NCBI GenBank assembly: GCA_019115845.1
Contig: DXCU01000087.1
Span: forward strand, 1-33,610
From: Candidatus Rubneribacter avistercoris
GTDB lineage: Bacteria; Actinomycetota; Coriobacteriia; Coriobacteriales; Eggerthellaceae
DNA length: 33,610 nt
Direction: 5' to 3'
The notes below the pieces were generated by a model. That model saw nothing but the letters and a program-made list of their open reading frames with translations. It made no database searches and had not been told where the DNA came from. The translations under genes and the position numbers were made by a program. The number at the start of each line of letters is the position of its first letter. The first letter of the stretch is position 1. Positions 15,972 to 23,446 of this stretch are shown here, piece by piece.

Positions 15972-16652
15972 GTGAAGCTTTTGATCGTCGAGGACGACCG
16001 CCGTCTTTCGCAGACGCTTGTGGAATGCGTCGCCCCCACATTCACCGCCGACCAGGCGTTCGACGGGGCCGAAGGGCTCTACTTCGCCGAGCAGGGCGTG
16101 TACGACCTCATCATCTTGGACCTCATGCTCCCCCGCATGGACGGCTACACCGTGCTGGAGCGGCTGCGCGCACAGCGCAACCACACCCCCGTGCTCATCT
16201 TGACGGCGAAGGGCGAGACGGCCGACAAGGTGCGCGGCCTGCGCGCCGGCGCCGACGACTACCTGGCCAAGCCCTTCTCCATGGACGAGCTTGCCTCCCG
16301 CATCGAGGCCATCCTGCGCCGCAGCCTGGGCACCTACGAGCTGCACGCCATCGCATTCGCGGGCATGACCATCGACCCCAACACGCGCAGCGTGCGCATC
16401 GACGGCGCGCTGGTGGACCTCAAGGGCAAACAGTACGACGTGCTGGAGCACCTTGCCGAGCACGCAGAGCAGCTGGTCACCAAAACCCAGTTGTTCGACA
16501 AAGTGTGGGGCTTTCTGTCCGACACCTCGCCCACCGTGGTGGAGGTGTACGTGAGCGCGTTGCGCAAAACGCTCAAACCCTACGGATACGACCGTTACCT
16601 GAAGACCGTCCGGGGCGGCGGCTACCTGCTGACCGAGCACGACGATGAGTAG
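15972..16652 (+). CDS. OmpR/PhoB-family response regulator
   Basis: A 226-residue transcription regulator. The receiver domain (1-115) has the acidic pair D8/D9, phosphoacceptor D50 in IILDLMLPRMDG, a conserved threonine in LILTAKGE and the lysine in LAKPFSMDE. The C-terminal winged-helix domain (about 128-222) ends with the recognition region VEVYVSALRKTL and the wing RYLKTVRGGGYLL. The GTG start has AAGGAGG eight bases upstream. The histidine kinase start overlaps its last eight bases, so the pair is co-translated. Its place directly after the exporter operon suggests, but does not prove, that it controls that exporter, as in peptide-sensing systems. Confidence 0.93.
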   Translation: MKLLIVEDDRRLSQTLVECVAPTFTADQAFDGAEGLYFAEQGVYDLIILDLMLPRMDGYTVLERLRAQRNHTPVLILTAKGETADKVRGLRAGADDYLAKPFSMDELASRIEAILRRSLGTYELHAIAFAGMTIDPNTRSVRIDGALVDLKGKQYDVLEHLAEHAEQLVTKTQLFDKVWGFLSDTSPTVVEVYVSALRKTLKPYGYDRYLKTVRGGGYLLTEHDDE

Positions 16653-18087
16653 CGCCCTGGACGTCAAGCGCACGCTGGCGAAGAACACGCTTGTGTTCTT
16701 CGCGGTGTTCGCGCTGCTGTTCGGCGGGTTCGGCGTGCTTGCGTTCCGGTTCACAAGCGCAACCATCTACCGGGCCTCCGACGACCTGCTGGAAGAGGCC
16801 AACCCCTCGATGCAGGTTGTCGGCGCACTCCACGACAGCATGGGGGCGCTGTACGCCTTGCAAGGACGCGGAGCGCTAACCAGCCTGGGGACGGTCCTCG
16901 CCGACGCCGACAACCCATTTGGCCCCAACGGATACGACGAGCGCCTTGAGCAGCTGGTCGAGGACCTTTTCATGGCAATCAGCCCGCAGACGGTGTACCT
17001 GTACCGAAACTCCCAAGGCGCCGTCGTGGAGGCGCTGGGGCCGTATTCGTCCTACGACGGTTACTTCAGCGGCACGCCGTTCGACGCCTCCAGCCTTGGC
17101 TCCATCTACGAGGTGAACGTGAACGGCCATGATTACCGGGCCGTCAACTACGTGCTGGCCGGCGTGGGGCACGGCGCGGCGGAGGGGATGTTCGGGGCGG
17201 CGGAGGAGACATCCGCACCAAAGGCGGCGGTTGGGCCTTCCGAGGAAGCGTACCTGCAGGTGCTCGTCAACGTCGATTCCGAGAAAGCCACGTTGGACGG
17301 CCTCTCGTCCACCCTTGCCGCCTATCTGGCGGTGGCGGTGTGCGTGTCGGCCGCGGCAAGCTACCTGCTCTCGCGCAGGCTGCTGCGCCCGCTGGTGTCC
17401 AACTGGCGCAAGCAGACCGAGTTCGTCCAGAACGCCTCGCACGAGCTGCGCACGCCCCTGTCCATCATCCGCATGAAGCAGGAGCTGTTGCTGCGGCATC
17501 CGCAGCAACGCGTCATCGATCGGTTCGAGGACGTGGACGCCTCGCTTGACGAGACGAAGCGGCTGGAGAAGCTGGTGGGCGAGCTTATGCAGCTGGCCCT
17601 GCAAGACGACCGCCGCCTTGAGGCCGCCAAAGAGCCGGTGGACGTGGACGGCCTGGTGGCGAACGCATGCGACCTGTACGCGGACGTATGCGAGATGCAA
17701 GGCAAGCACCTGGTGGCCAACCTGCGCTTTCGCGGCGTCGCGCAGGTCGATCCCGCCCAGATGCGCCAGCTGCTGAGCATCCTTTTGGACAACGCCTGCA
17801 AGTACACCGAGCCCGGCGACACCGTGACCGTCACCACAGAGGCCCGCTCCGGCCGGCTTGCGCTGTGCGTGGCGGACACGGGCTGCGGCCTGTCCAAGGA
17901 GGAGCGGAGGCGGGCGTTCGAGCGGTTCTACCGCGCCGACCGGGCCCGTTCGCGGGCAACCGGGGGAAACGGCCTGGGGCTTTCCATCGCGCACGGCATT
18001 GTGAGCGCGCACCGCGGCAAGATAACCCTCGCACCCAACCACCCCCGCGGCACCCGCGCCGTGGTCACCTTGCCCGCGAACGGTTGA
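16645..18087 (+). CDS. Sensor histidine kinase, partner of the upstream regulator
   Basis: A 480-residue membrane kinase. TM1 is about 14-36 and TM2 about 224-242, leaving an extracellular sensor region of roughly 185 residues with no family I recognise. After a short linker comes the HisKA domain with phosphoacceptor H266 in NASHELRTPLSIIR. The HATPase domain follows: N box LDNACKYTEP, G1 DTGCGLS, F box RFYRADRARS and G2 GGNGLGLSIA. All catalytic motifs are intact. The gene overlaps the regulator by eight bases. A large extracellular domain contrasts with the small BceS-type sensors of peptide-export modules, so the kinase probably reads an external ligand or envelope state directly. Confidence 0.93.
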   Translation: MSSALDVKRTLAKNTLVFFAVFALLFGGFGVLAFRFTSATIYRASDDLLEEANPSMQVVGALHDSMGALYALQGRGALTSLGTVLADADNPFGPNGYDERLEQLVEDLFMAISPQTVYLYRNSQGAVVEALGPYSSYDGYFSGTPFDASSLGSIYEVNVNGHDYRAVNYVLAGVGHGAAEGMFGAAEETSAPKAAVGPSEEAYLQVLVNVDSEKATLDGLSSTLAAYLAVAVCVSAAASYLLSRRLLRPLVSNWRKQTEFVQNASHELRTPLSIIRMKQELLLRHPQQRVIDRFEDVDASLDETKRLEKLVGELMQLALQDDRRLEAAKEPVDVDGLVANACDLYADVCEMQGKHLVANLRFRGVAQVDPAQMRQLLSILLDNACKYTEPGDTVTVTTEARSGRLALCVADTGCGLSKEERRRAFERFYRADRARSRATGGNGLGLSIAHGIVSAHRGKITLAPNHPRGTRAVVTLPANG

Positions 18088-18155
18088 GGGCGAGAGTGGC
18101 GGACGGCCCGCATCGGGCCTCCCCCCTCCCCACGCGCCCGATAGGGCCGGGCGCC

Positions 18156-18164
18156 TGCTATACT
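18156..18164 (+). promoter_or_regulatory. Extended -10 promoter of the universal stress protein gene
   Basis: TGCTATACT combines the TGn extension (18156-18158) with a strong -10 box (18159-18164). No good -35 box is found, as is common for extended -10 promoters. The start codon lies 65 bases downstream. Confidence 0.5.
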
Positions 18165-18229
18165 GGCCCCATGACAGCGGATCGAGCGGCCGCAACGGAG
18201 CGTGCCGCCCGCACACGGAAGGAGCGGCC

Positions 18230-18697
18230 ATGCTCTACGACAACGTCATGGTTCCCTACGACGGATCGCCCTCGGCCACGGCAGCGCTGGCCGAAGCCGT
18301 CCGCTTCGCGAAGGAGGATCCCGGCCTCACGCTGCACATCGTGCAGATCATGGACACCGAAAAGCTGGTCATCGAGAAGCTGGAAGCCAGCGGCCCTGTG
18401 AACGGCGCGGTGCCCGACGGCATGCGCGAGGCGCTTGAAGAGGTGACCGCCGAAGCGAACCGTCGGCTGCACGGGCAGGTGGACGGCATGCTGGCCGGCC
18501 TCATGAACAAGGTGGTCGTCGAGCTTCTGGAGGAGACGCACCCCGGCTCCCAGATTGTCTCCTACGCGGCCGATCACGATTGCGACCTCATCGTCATGGG
18601 CTCGCGCGGGCTGGGCGCGCTGCGCGGCATCCTGGGCAGCGTGAGCAGCCACGTGCTGCGCGAAGCGGCCGTCCCCGTCCTGGTGGTGAAGGAGTAG
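18230..18697 (+). CDS. Universal stress protein (UspA family)
   Basis: A single-domain Usp of 155 residues, the normal length. The N-terminal strand MLYDNVMVPYDGSPSATAAL holds the conserved Asp and Ser of the nucleotide site. The C-terminal part has the ATP-binding motif G-2x-G-9x-G-S in GSRGLGALRGILGSVSSHVL and ends with the family strand AVPVLVVKE. Relatives of this ATP-binding type dimerise and act in survival of starvation, oxygen or acid stress. AAGGAG lies upstream of the ATG. It is monocistronic: its own promoter lies in the gap after the kinase gene, and 800 bases of non-coding DNA follow. Confidence 0.93.
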   Translation: MLYDNVMVPYDGSPSATAALAEAVRFAKEDPGLTLHIVQIMDTEKLVIEKLEASGPVNGAVPDGMREALEEVTAEANRRLHGQVDGMLAGLMNKVVVELLEETHPGSQIVSYAADHDCDLIVMGSRGLGALRGILGSVSSHVLREAAVPVLVVKE

Positions 18698-18804
18698 CGG
18701 TCCGCGCCTTGGGGTGCGAGCTTTGCAGGTAAGCAGGGCGCTGGCCGGCTGCTCCGGCGCGTTCGCACGGCCTCTGCCGATTCCGGTTTAGCAGACCCCC
18801 CGCG

Positions 18805-18971
18805 CGCAGGTTGGTCACAAACCGCGCCCTGTGGCACTCCGGACGGCCAATCCGGCGCGCCGGCGAGCCGCGCGATTTCGGCGACCTGGGGATTCTCCGG
18901 ACACGAGGGGCGCGGAGAGCGGAAAGGCGACCCCGCGCGTGCCACAGGGCGCGGTTTGTGACCAACCTGCG
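18805..18971. repeat. 167-bp element with perfect 33-bp terminal inverted repeats
   Basis: The arm at 18805-18837 (starting CGCAGGTTGGTCACAAACC) is the exact reverse complement of 18939-18971. The 101-base centre is GC-rich and does not code. The flanks carry similar GACCCCC-type sequence on both sides (18793-18799 and 18975-18981), which could be a target duplication. This is the form of a miniature inverted-repeat transposable element, though a large RNA hairpin is also possible. Confidence 0.7.
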
Positions 18972-18974
18972 GTC

Positions 18975-19004
18975 GACCCCCGCCGAGCCGCACCCGGCGG
19001 GGTC
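18975..19004 (+). terminator. GC-rich hairpin after the inverted-repeat element
   Basis: GACCCCCGCCG (18975-18985) pairs with CGGCGGGGTC (18995-19004) with one bulged base. No T run follows. Confidence 0.3.
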
Positions 19005-19032
19005 CGCGCCAATCCTGGTTTCTAACAGGGAA

Positions 19033-19230
19033 ATTCCCGAAAAACGGCCAAGTTGCCGAGTTATGAGTCTTTTTCGAGCGACTTTGGCGTTTCCCCGAAA
19101 GCTCTTTCAACGGAAAACGCCTGGTCGCGCATGTTTGCCAATCCCGATGTGCCCGTCGGGTCGCCATAAACGACTCATAACTTGGCAACTTGTGACTCAT
19201 AACTCAAGAACTTGTCCGTTTTTCGGGAAT
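19033..19230. repeat. 198-bp element with imperfect 37-base inverted ends and an internal repeat
   Basis: The left arm (19033-19069) begins ATTCCCGAAAAACGG and ends GAGTTATGAGTC. The right arm (19194-19230) is its reverse complement with four mismatches. A further copy of the inner part, GACTCATAACTTGGCAACTTG (19172-19192), stands directly before the right arm. The centre is AT-richer than its surroundings and has no gene. Confidence 0.65.
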
Positions 19231-19333
19231 CATCTTGCATGGACGGGTGCGAAGGGAGGGCTGCGGCGGGCGCGGCGCACGAGGTGAGGGCCGACGGACA
19301 GGCAAAACGCACGAAAAGGGCTGCGACGCGCGA

Positions 19334-19349
19334 TGTTTCACGTGAAACA
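19334..19349. promoter_or_regulatory. parS site 1, perfect
   Basis: TGTTTCACGTGAAACA, identical to the bacterial chromosomal parS consensus bound by ParB/Spo0J. It is the centre of a perfect 30-bp palindrome (19327-19356) with CGCGCGA on both flanks. It overlaps the putative -35 region of the B12 operon promoter. Confidence 0.9.
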
Positions 19350-19365
19350 TCGCGCGTGCTACAAT
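19337..19365 (+). promoter_or_regulatory. Promoter of the B12 capture operon
   Basis: TTCACG (19337-19342) as a weak -35 box, 17 bases, and TACAAT (19360-19365) preceded by TGC, an extended -10. The riboswitch begins about 45 bases later. The -35 box is inside parS site 1. Confidence 0.55.
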
Positions 19366-19411
19366 GCCTCCCGCAAGAAAAATGGCCATGATGGACGTGC
19401 GGAAACGCACG

Positions 19412-19557
19412 GGGCCGGCTCAGGACGCGTGCGGCGTTTCCCAGTGCCGGCTCCAGGGAAATCGGGGTGAGAGTCCCCGGCTGTGCCAGCAACCGTAACT
19501 CCGGCCGCGTCTGCGACGCGCCGGACAAGTCGGAATGCCTGCCATCCTCGCAGAGCC
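19412..19557 (+). ncRNA. Cobalamin riboswitch
   Basis: The leader has the conserved core of adenosylcobalamin-type riboswitches: AGGGAAATCGGGGTGAGAGT (about 19453-19472), then CCAGCAACCGTAAC near 19486-19499, and the B12 box variant AGTCGGAATGCCTGCC (19528-19543) at the 3' side. GGCTCAGGA (19417-19425) can pair with TCCT...GAGCC (19545-19557) to close the structure. A small hairpin CGTGCG-gaaa-CGCACG (19396-19411) precedes it. The start codon lies 20 bases after the closing stem, and no T-run terminator is seen. Control of ribosome access is therefore more likely than transcription termination. High B12 would switch the operon off. Confidence 0.9.
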
Positions 19558-19576
19558 CTGGAAGAAAGGTGCCCGT

Positions 19577-22500
19577 ATGAACGGAACCACGCCCCGGTGC
19601 GCCCATGCGCGCCGCGCGAGCTTGCCGAAAACGGCGTTCTCGCTGTTCCTCTCGCTGCTTTTGGCAGCGTCGCTGATGCCGCTGCCCGCCTGGGCAAGCA
19701 ATCCCGACGCACCCGAAGCCGCAATCGCTTCCGCCACCAGCCCAAACGCCGACGACGCGCCGGCAGCGCCCGGCGCCTCCCAGCCGAAAGGCACGCCATC
19801 CGGGGAATCGGCCAGCAACGCGGCCGACGGCGGAGCGCCCGCCAACGGCAGCGAGGCGAGCGGCAGCGGGACGGGCAACGCGAGCGGCGGCGCAACGGGC
19901 GACGCGGGCGACAGCGGGGCAATCGGCGGCGGGGTCGGCGGAACAGCGGGCGGCGGCACGACCGGTGACGCAGCTGACGGCGGCACAGCCGGCAGCAACA
20001 TCCCGACGGACCCCGCCAACAGCTCCCCCGCTGAGGACCCCGAAGACGCACCCCCGACATCGGCGGCCGACGGCGCGGCTTCCGCGCAACCGACCGCAGC
20101 CGCGCTTGGGCAATCCGGCAACGACCCCGCACGCAGCCCGGAGCCAACGCCATCGACGGACCGGGAAGATCCTGCCGCGCTCGCAGCACAAGACGCCTCC
20201 GAAAGCGAAAGCGCCCTTGTGACGCCCACGGTGTCGGTCATCGGGCGTCCGCTGGATGCGCTTGCGTGGGAATACTGGGCCTACGAGGTCCCCGTGAGCG
20301 TAGAAAGCGGCACGTCGGCGCAGGATGCGGTGTGCGCGGCGCTTGACGCGATGGGCCTTGCCTACAAGCTGGGCACGTACAAGGACGAACCCGTCATCAC
20401 ATCGCTGACCTCGGCAGACGGGTCGGTGACGCTTGCAAACAAAGGCTCCAACTGGAACGTGTTCCGCAACGGCAAGCCCGCCGGCTACTTCGGCCAGTTC
20501 GGAACCAGCCCGGTGACCTCGGACGAGGCGATAACCGTATGCTTCGCCGACTACATTCCCTCTGCCGTCGCGCGCACGAGCGTGAACGTGCGCGTGTCGG
20601 TGATCGGCCCGAACGCGGAGGGCCAGGACGCCTGCTGGGCGGAAAACGTCCGCTGCAAGGTGCCGCTGACAGACGGTGCGGCCAGCGGCGCGGATGCGTC
20701 GAAGATGGCGTTCGACGCGGCGGGGTTGCGCTACGACTACGTGGAGGAATACGGCTATCTGAACACCATCACCTCGCCCTACACGGGACAGGCCCTCGGG
20801 TGGGACCAGGACAGCCACGCGTATTGGAACCTCTACGTGAACGGCGAATGGTCCACCGTGGGCGCCAGCTCCGTGAACCTTGCCGACGGTATGGAGATCA
20901 CCTGGTACTACGCGCCCGACGCGGCCGAGCTGCCCAACACAGCCGAGCTGACGAAGCAGAACGTGACGTTCTCGGTGGTGGACGCGAGCGGCCAGGCGGC
21001 TACGGCGTGGGTGAACGAACGCACGCACCGGGTTGACCAGGGCACAACGCTGTACGAGTTTGTGGAAGCGATGCTCAACGAGGCGGGCATCAAGCGCGAG
21101 CTGTCCTACGACCAGGAAAGCGGCAACCTGACCATCTCCTCGATGACCTCCCCTGCGGGCGAGGTCCGCGCAAGCGACAGCAGCGACCCGGGCGCGCCGC
21201 GTTGGAAGGCGTTCGTCAACGGCACAGCGGTGGAGGACGGCTCGACGGCGCTGACCACCGGCGATACCGTGACGCTGGCGTTCACCGCCGCCGATGCGCC
21301 GCCGCAGATGATCACGCTTGCGGGCGCCGTCATCGGGCGCGACGCCGCAGGCGAGGCGGAAAGCTGGGGCAGCGGGCTTGCGGTCACGGTGCCCGCGGGC
21401 GCCGACGGCGTGACGGTGGCGAAGGCCGTGCTGGATGCGGCGGGCGCCTCGTACGCGTTGGACGAAGACGCGACGCTCAACATGACGCGCGTGCTGTCGG
21501 TGACCTCGCCCACCGGCTCAGGCGTGACGCTGACCGGCGGAGATCCGGATGAGTGGGGCGTGGTGTCGGGCGATGCCTGGTACCCGTACCTCAACGGGGA
21601 GTGCTTCGACACGTGGGTGAGCCGCTTTGAGGAAGGCGGGTCGTTCACGGGCGGCGAGGGCACGAAATTCGCCGGTTTTGTGGCGGGCGACGCGTTCACG
21701 CTGTACTTCGGCGCGTACCGCGAGAAGCTGCCCAACGTGGACGGCGGCGACCCCTCCGATCCGGGCATCGAAGTGGATCCTGACGCGCCGCGGCCCGATT
21801 TGGAAAGCCCCTGGCCGGGCTTCGCCGCCGGCGGTGCGGCGGGCGGCGCGGTGGTTCAGGACGTGCCCACGCCCACGGAGTCGGCGCAATTGGACTGGTC
21901 GTACTCCTATGGCGCGCCGCGTACCGGCGTGTCGGACCCCGTCATCGCGGGCGACTGGATGTACGTGGTGGCCGACGGCGCGCTCATACAGCTCGACCTG
22001 AAAACCGGCAAGGAGCTGGCGCGTGTGGACACGGGGGCCAGCTCGGCATACTTCTGCCGTCCCGTGTATGCGGACGGCCTGATTATCGTGCCGGCCGATG
22101 ACGGTAGCCTGGCGGCGTTTACAGCCGACGCGCTCACGTGCGTGTGGAAAACCCCGGCGCTTTCCGCGGCGACGGAAGGGTCCTACCAGTCGCTTTCGTC
22201 GCTCACGGTCGCGGATGGCCGGGTGTATGCCGGATTTACCGTGGTGGGCAACGTGGATGAAATGAGCGCGGGCGTTGTGGGAATGCTCAGGTGCGTGGAC
22301 ACAGATGACGGTCGCGTGGTCTGGCAGCGGGACCGCGCGACGGCGGACACTGGTGTTGCCGAGGGTTGGTACTGGGCCGGCGCGGCGGTGTCGGGGGACG
22401 ACCTCGTTATCGGCGGCGAATCGGGCGCGGTTGAGCTGCGGGACGGCGATACGGGCGATGTGCTTTCGTCGGTGAAGGTGGGCGAGAAGGTGCGCGCGAG

Positions 22501-23446
22501 CATCGTGGCCGTCCCGGGCGAAAAGGACGCGTTCCTGGCGGTTTCCTACGATGGCACGCTGCACAAAATTACACGAACGGGCGATGAACTTTCGCCCGCG
22601 AAGTCGGTTTCCTTCGCGGCAAAGTCCACGTCCACGCCCGCCGTGGTTGGGGGAAGGGCCTTTGTGGGCGGCGTGGACGCGGAAGGGTACGGCACGCTGT
22701 CGGTTATCGACCTGGCCACGATGAAGGTTTCCACCGTGCGCGCCGACAAGGGCGAGGTGCAGAGTTCGCCTTTGGTATCGGTGCTGTCGAACGGCGACGT
22801 GTGGGCGTACTTTACCTGCAACGCGGAACCGGGCGGCGTGTACGCTTACAAATTGGGCGATACGTCCGTCTATCGGTTGTACGTTCCTGCGGAGGGCGCG
22901 CAGGAGCACTGCACGGCATCGGTGGTGGCCGACGCGCAGGGCAACCTCTACTACACCAACGACTCCGGCATGTTGTTCAGGCTAAAAGCGGGTGGTTCTG
23001 GTTCGGGGGGCGCGGAGGAGCCGGAGAAACCGGAGGGGCCAAAAGGGCCGGAGAAACCGGATGATTCGGATGACGATGACGGAGACGATGACGAGCATGC
23101 CGACGATAAGACCACCCCTGACAACACGACGCCGATTACGACGGCGCCGCCCGTCACCACGCTGTTTGGCGCGATTGCTCCGAACGCCACGCCGCTTGCG
23201 GCCGATGCGCAGGCGGACGCGCGGAAAACGGAGGCTTCCGCGAGCGAGGCGGCGAAGGGGACGCAGAACACCGGCGCTGACGCCCCGGCGACGTCGGCGA
23301 CCGCCGAGGACGCCGCCGGGGCCGCCGCTTCGGGCGTGCCGCTGCTGGCCGTGGTTGGGCTTGTGGCTGGCACGATGCTTCTGCTTGCCGCCGTGGCGTG
23401 GCTGGTAGCCTTGCGCCGTCGAGAGAGGGAGAAGGGAGCGCAATGA
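19577..23446 (+). CDS. Wall-spanning protein with four DUF4430 domains and a PQQ-type beta-propeller, predicted B12 binder
   Basis: A protein of 1289 residues. The signal peptide (TAFSLFLSLLLAASLMPLPAWA) ends near residue 38, and a Gly/Ala/Asp/Ser-rich spacer runs to about 195. Four DUF4430 domains follow (about 200-320, 325-445, 450-575, 580-710), marked by WNVFRNGKPAGYF, YWNLYVNGEWS, RWKAFVNGTAV and WYPYLNGE. DUF4430 (PF14478) corresponds to the C-terminal domain of animal transcobalamin/intrinsic factor. A propeller (about 750-1140) of PQQ/WD-like blades (VIAGDWMYVVADGALIQLDL and similar) is next, then an acidic Pro/Asp-rich stalk, TM helix PLLAVVGLVAGTMLLLAAVA and a basic tail. The ATG at 19577 follows AAGAAAGG; an earlier in-frame ATG at 19535 lies inside the riboswitch B12 box. 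With the riboswitch and ECF genes, this supports cobalamin capture at the surface. Confidence 0.88.
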   Translation: MNGTTPRCAHARRASLPKTAFSLFLSLLLAASLMPLPAWASNPDAPEAAIASATSPNADDAPAAPGASQPKGTPSGESASNAADGGAPANGSEASGSGTGNASGGATGDAGDSGAIGGGVGGTAGGGTTGDAADGGTAGSNIPTDPANSSPAEDPEDAPPTSAADGAASAQPTAAALGQSGNDPARSPEPTPSTDREDPAALAAQDASESESALVTPTVSVIGRPLDALAWEYWAYEVPVSVESGTSAQDAVCAALDAMGLAYKLGTYKDEPVITSLTSADGSVTLANKGSNWNVFRNGKPAGYFGQFGTSPVTSDEAITVCFADYIPSAVARTSVNVRVSVIGPNAEGQDACWAENVRCKVPLTDGAASGADASKMAFDAAGLRYDYVEEYGYLNTITSPYTGQALGWDQDSHAYWNLYVNGEWSTVGASSVNLADGMEITWYYAPDAAELPNTAELTKQNVTFSVVDASGQAATAWVNERTHRVDQGTTLYEFVEAMLNEAGIKRELSYDQESGNLTISSMTSPAGEVRASDSSDPGAPRWKAFVNGTAVEDGSTALTTGDTVTLAFTAADAPPQMITLAGAVIGRDAAGEAESWGSGLAVTVPAGADGVTVAKAVLDAAGASYALDEDATLNMTRVLSVTSPTGSGVTLTGGDPDEWGVVSGDAWYPYLNGECFDTWVSRFEEGGSFTGGEGTKFAGFVAGDAFTLYFGAYREKLPNVDGGDPSDPGIEVDPDAPRPDLESPWPGFAAGGAAGGAVVQDVPTPTESAQLDWSYSYGAPRTGVSDPVIAGDWMYVVADGALIQLDLKTGKELARVDTGASSAYFCRPVYADGLIIVPADDGSLAAFTADALTCVWKTPALSAATEGSYQSLSSLTVADGRVYAGFTVVGNVDEMSAGVVGMLRCVDTDDGRVVWQRDRATADTGVAEGWYWAGAAVSGDDLVIGGESGAVELRDGDTGDVLSSVKVGEKVRASIVAVPGEKDAFLAVSYDGTLHKITRTGDELSPAKSVSFAAKSTSTPAVVGGRAFVGGVDAEGYGTLSVIDLATMKVSTVRADKGEVQSSPLVSVLSNGDVWAYFTCNAEPGGVYAYKLGDTSVYRLYVPAEGAQEHCTASVVADAQGNLYYTNDSGMLFRLKAGGSGSGGAEEPEKPEGPKGPEKPDDSDDDDGDDDEHADDKTTPDNTTPITTAPPVTTLFGAIAPNATPLAADAQADARKTEASASEAAKGTQNTGADAPATSATAEDAAGAAASGVPLLAVVGLVAGTMLLLAAVAWLVALRRREREKGAQ

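Larger units (their letters stand above)
18698..19333. other. Gene-free stretch with two inverted-repeat elements
   Basis: No credible gene. It contains a GGGGTGCGAG copy (18711), a 167-bp element with perfect 33-bp inverted ends (18805-18971), a GC hairpin (18975-19004) and a 198-bp element with imperfect 37-base ends (19033-19230). The open frames here, including mirrored ones that both begin MVTNRALWH, are products of the inverted repeats. Confidence 0.7.

Noticed and set aside
18811..19287. Frames beginning MVTNRALWH on both strands
   Set aside because: They arise because the 33-bp inverted repeats read the same on both strands. There is no ribosome site and no codon bias.
19175..21028. 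617-residue minus-strand frame across the riboswitch and the first DUF4430 gene
   Set aside because: Low-complexity antisense translation of the Gly/Ala/Asp spacer; it would run through the riboswitch and the inverted-repeat element.
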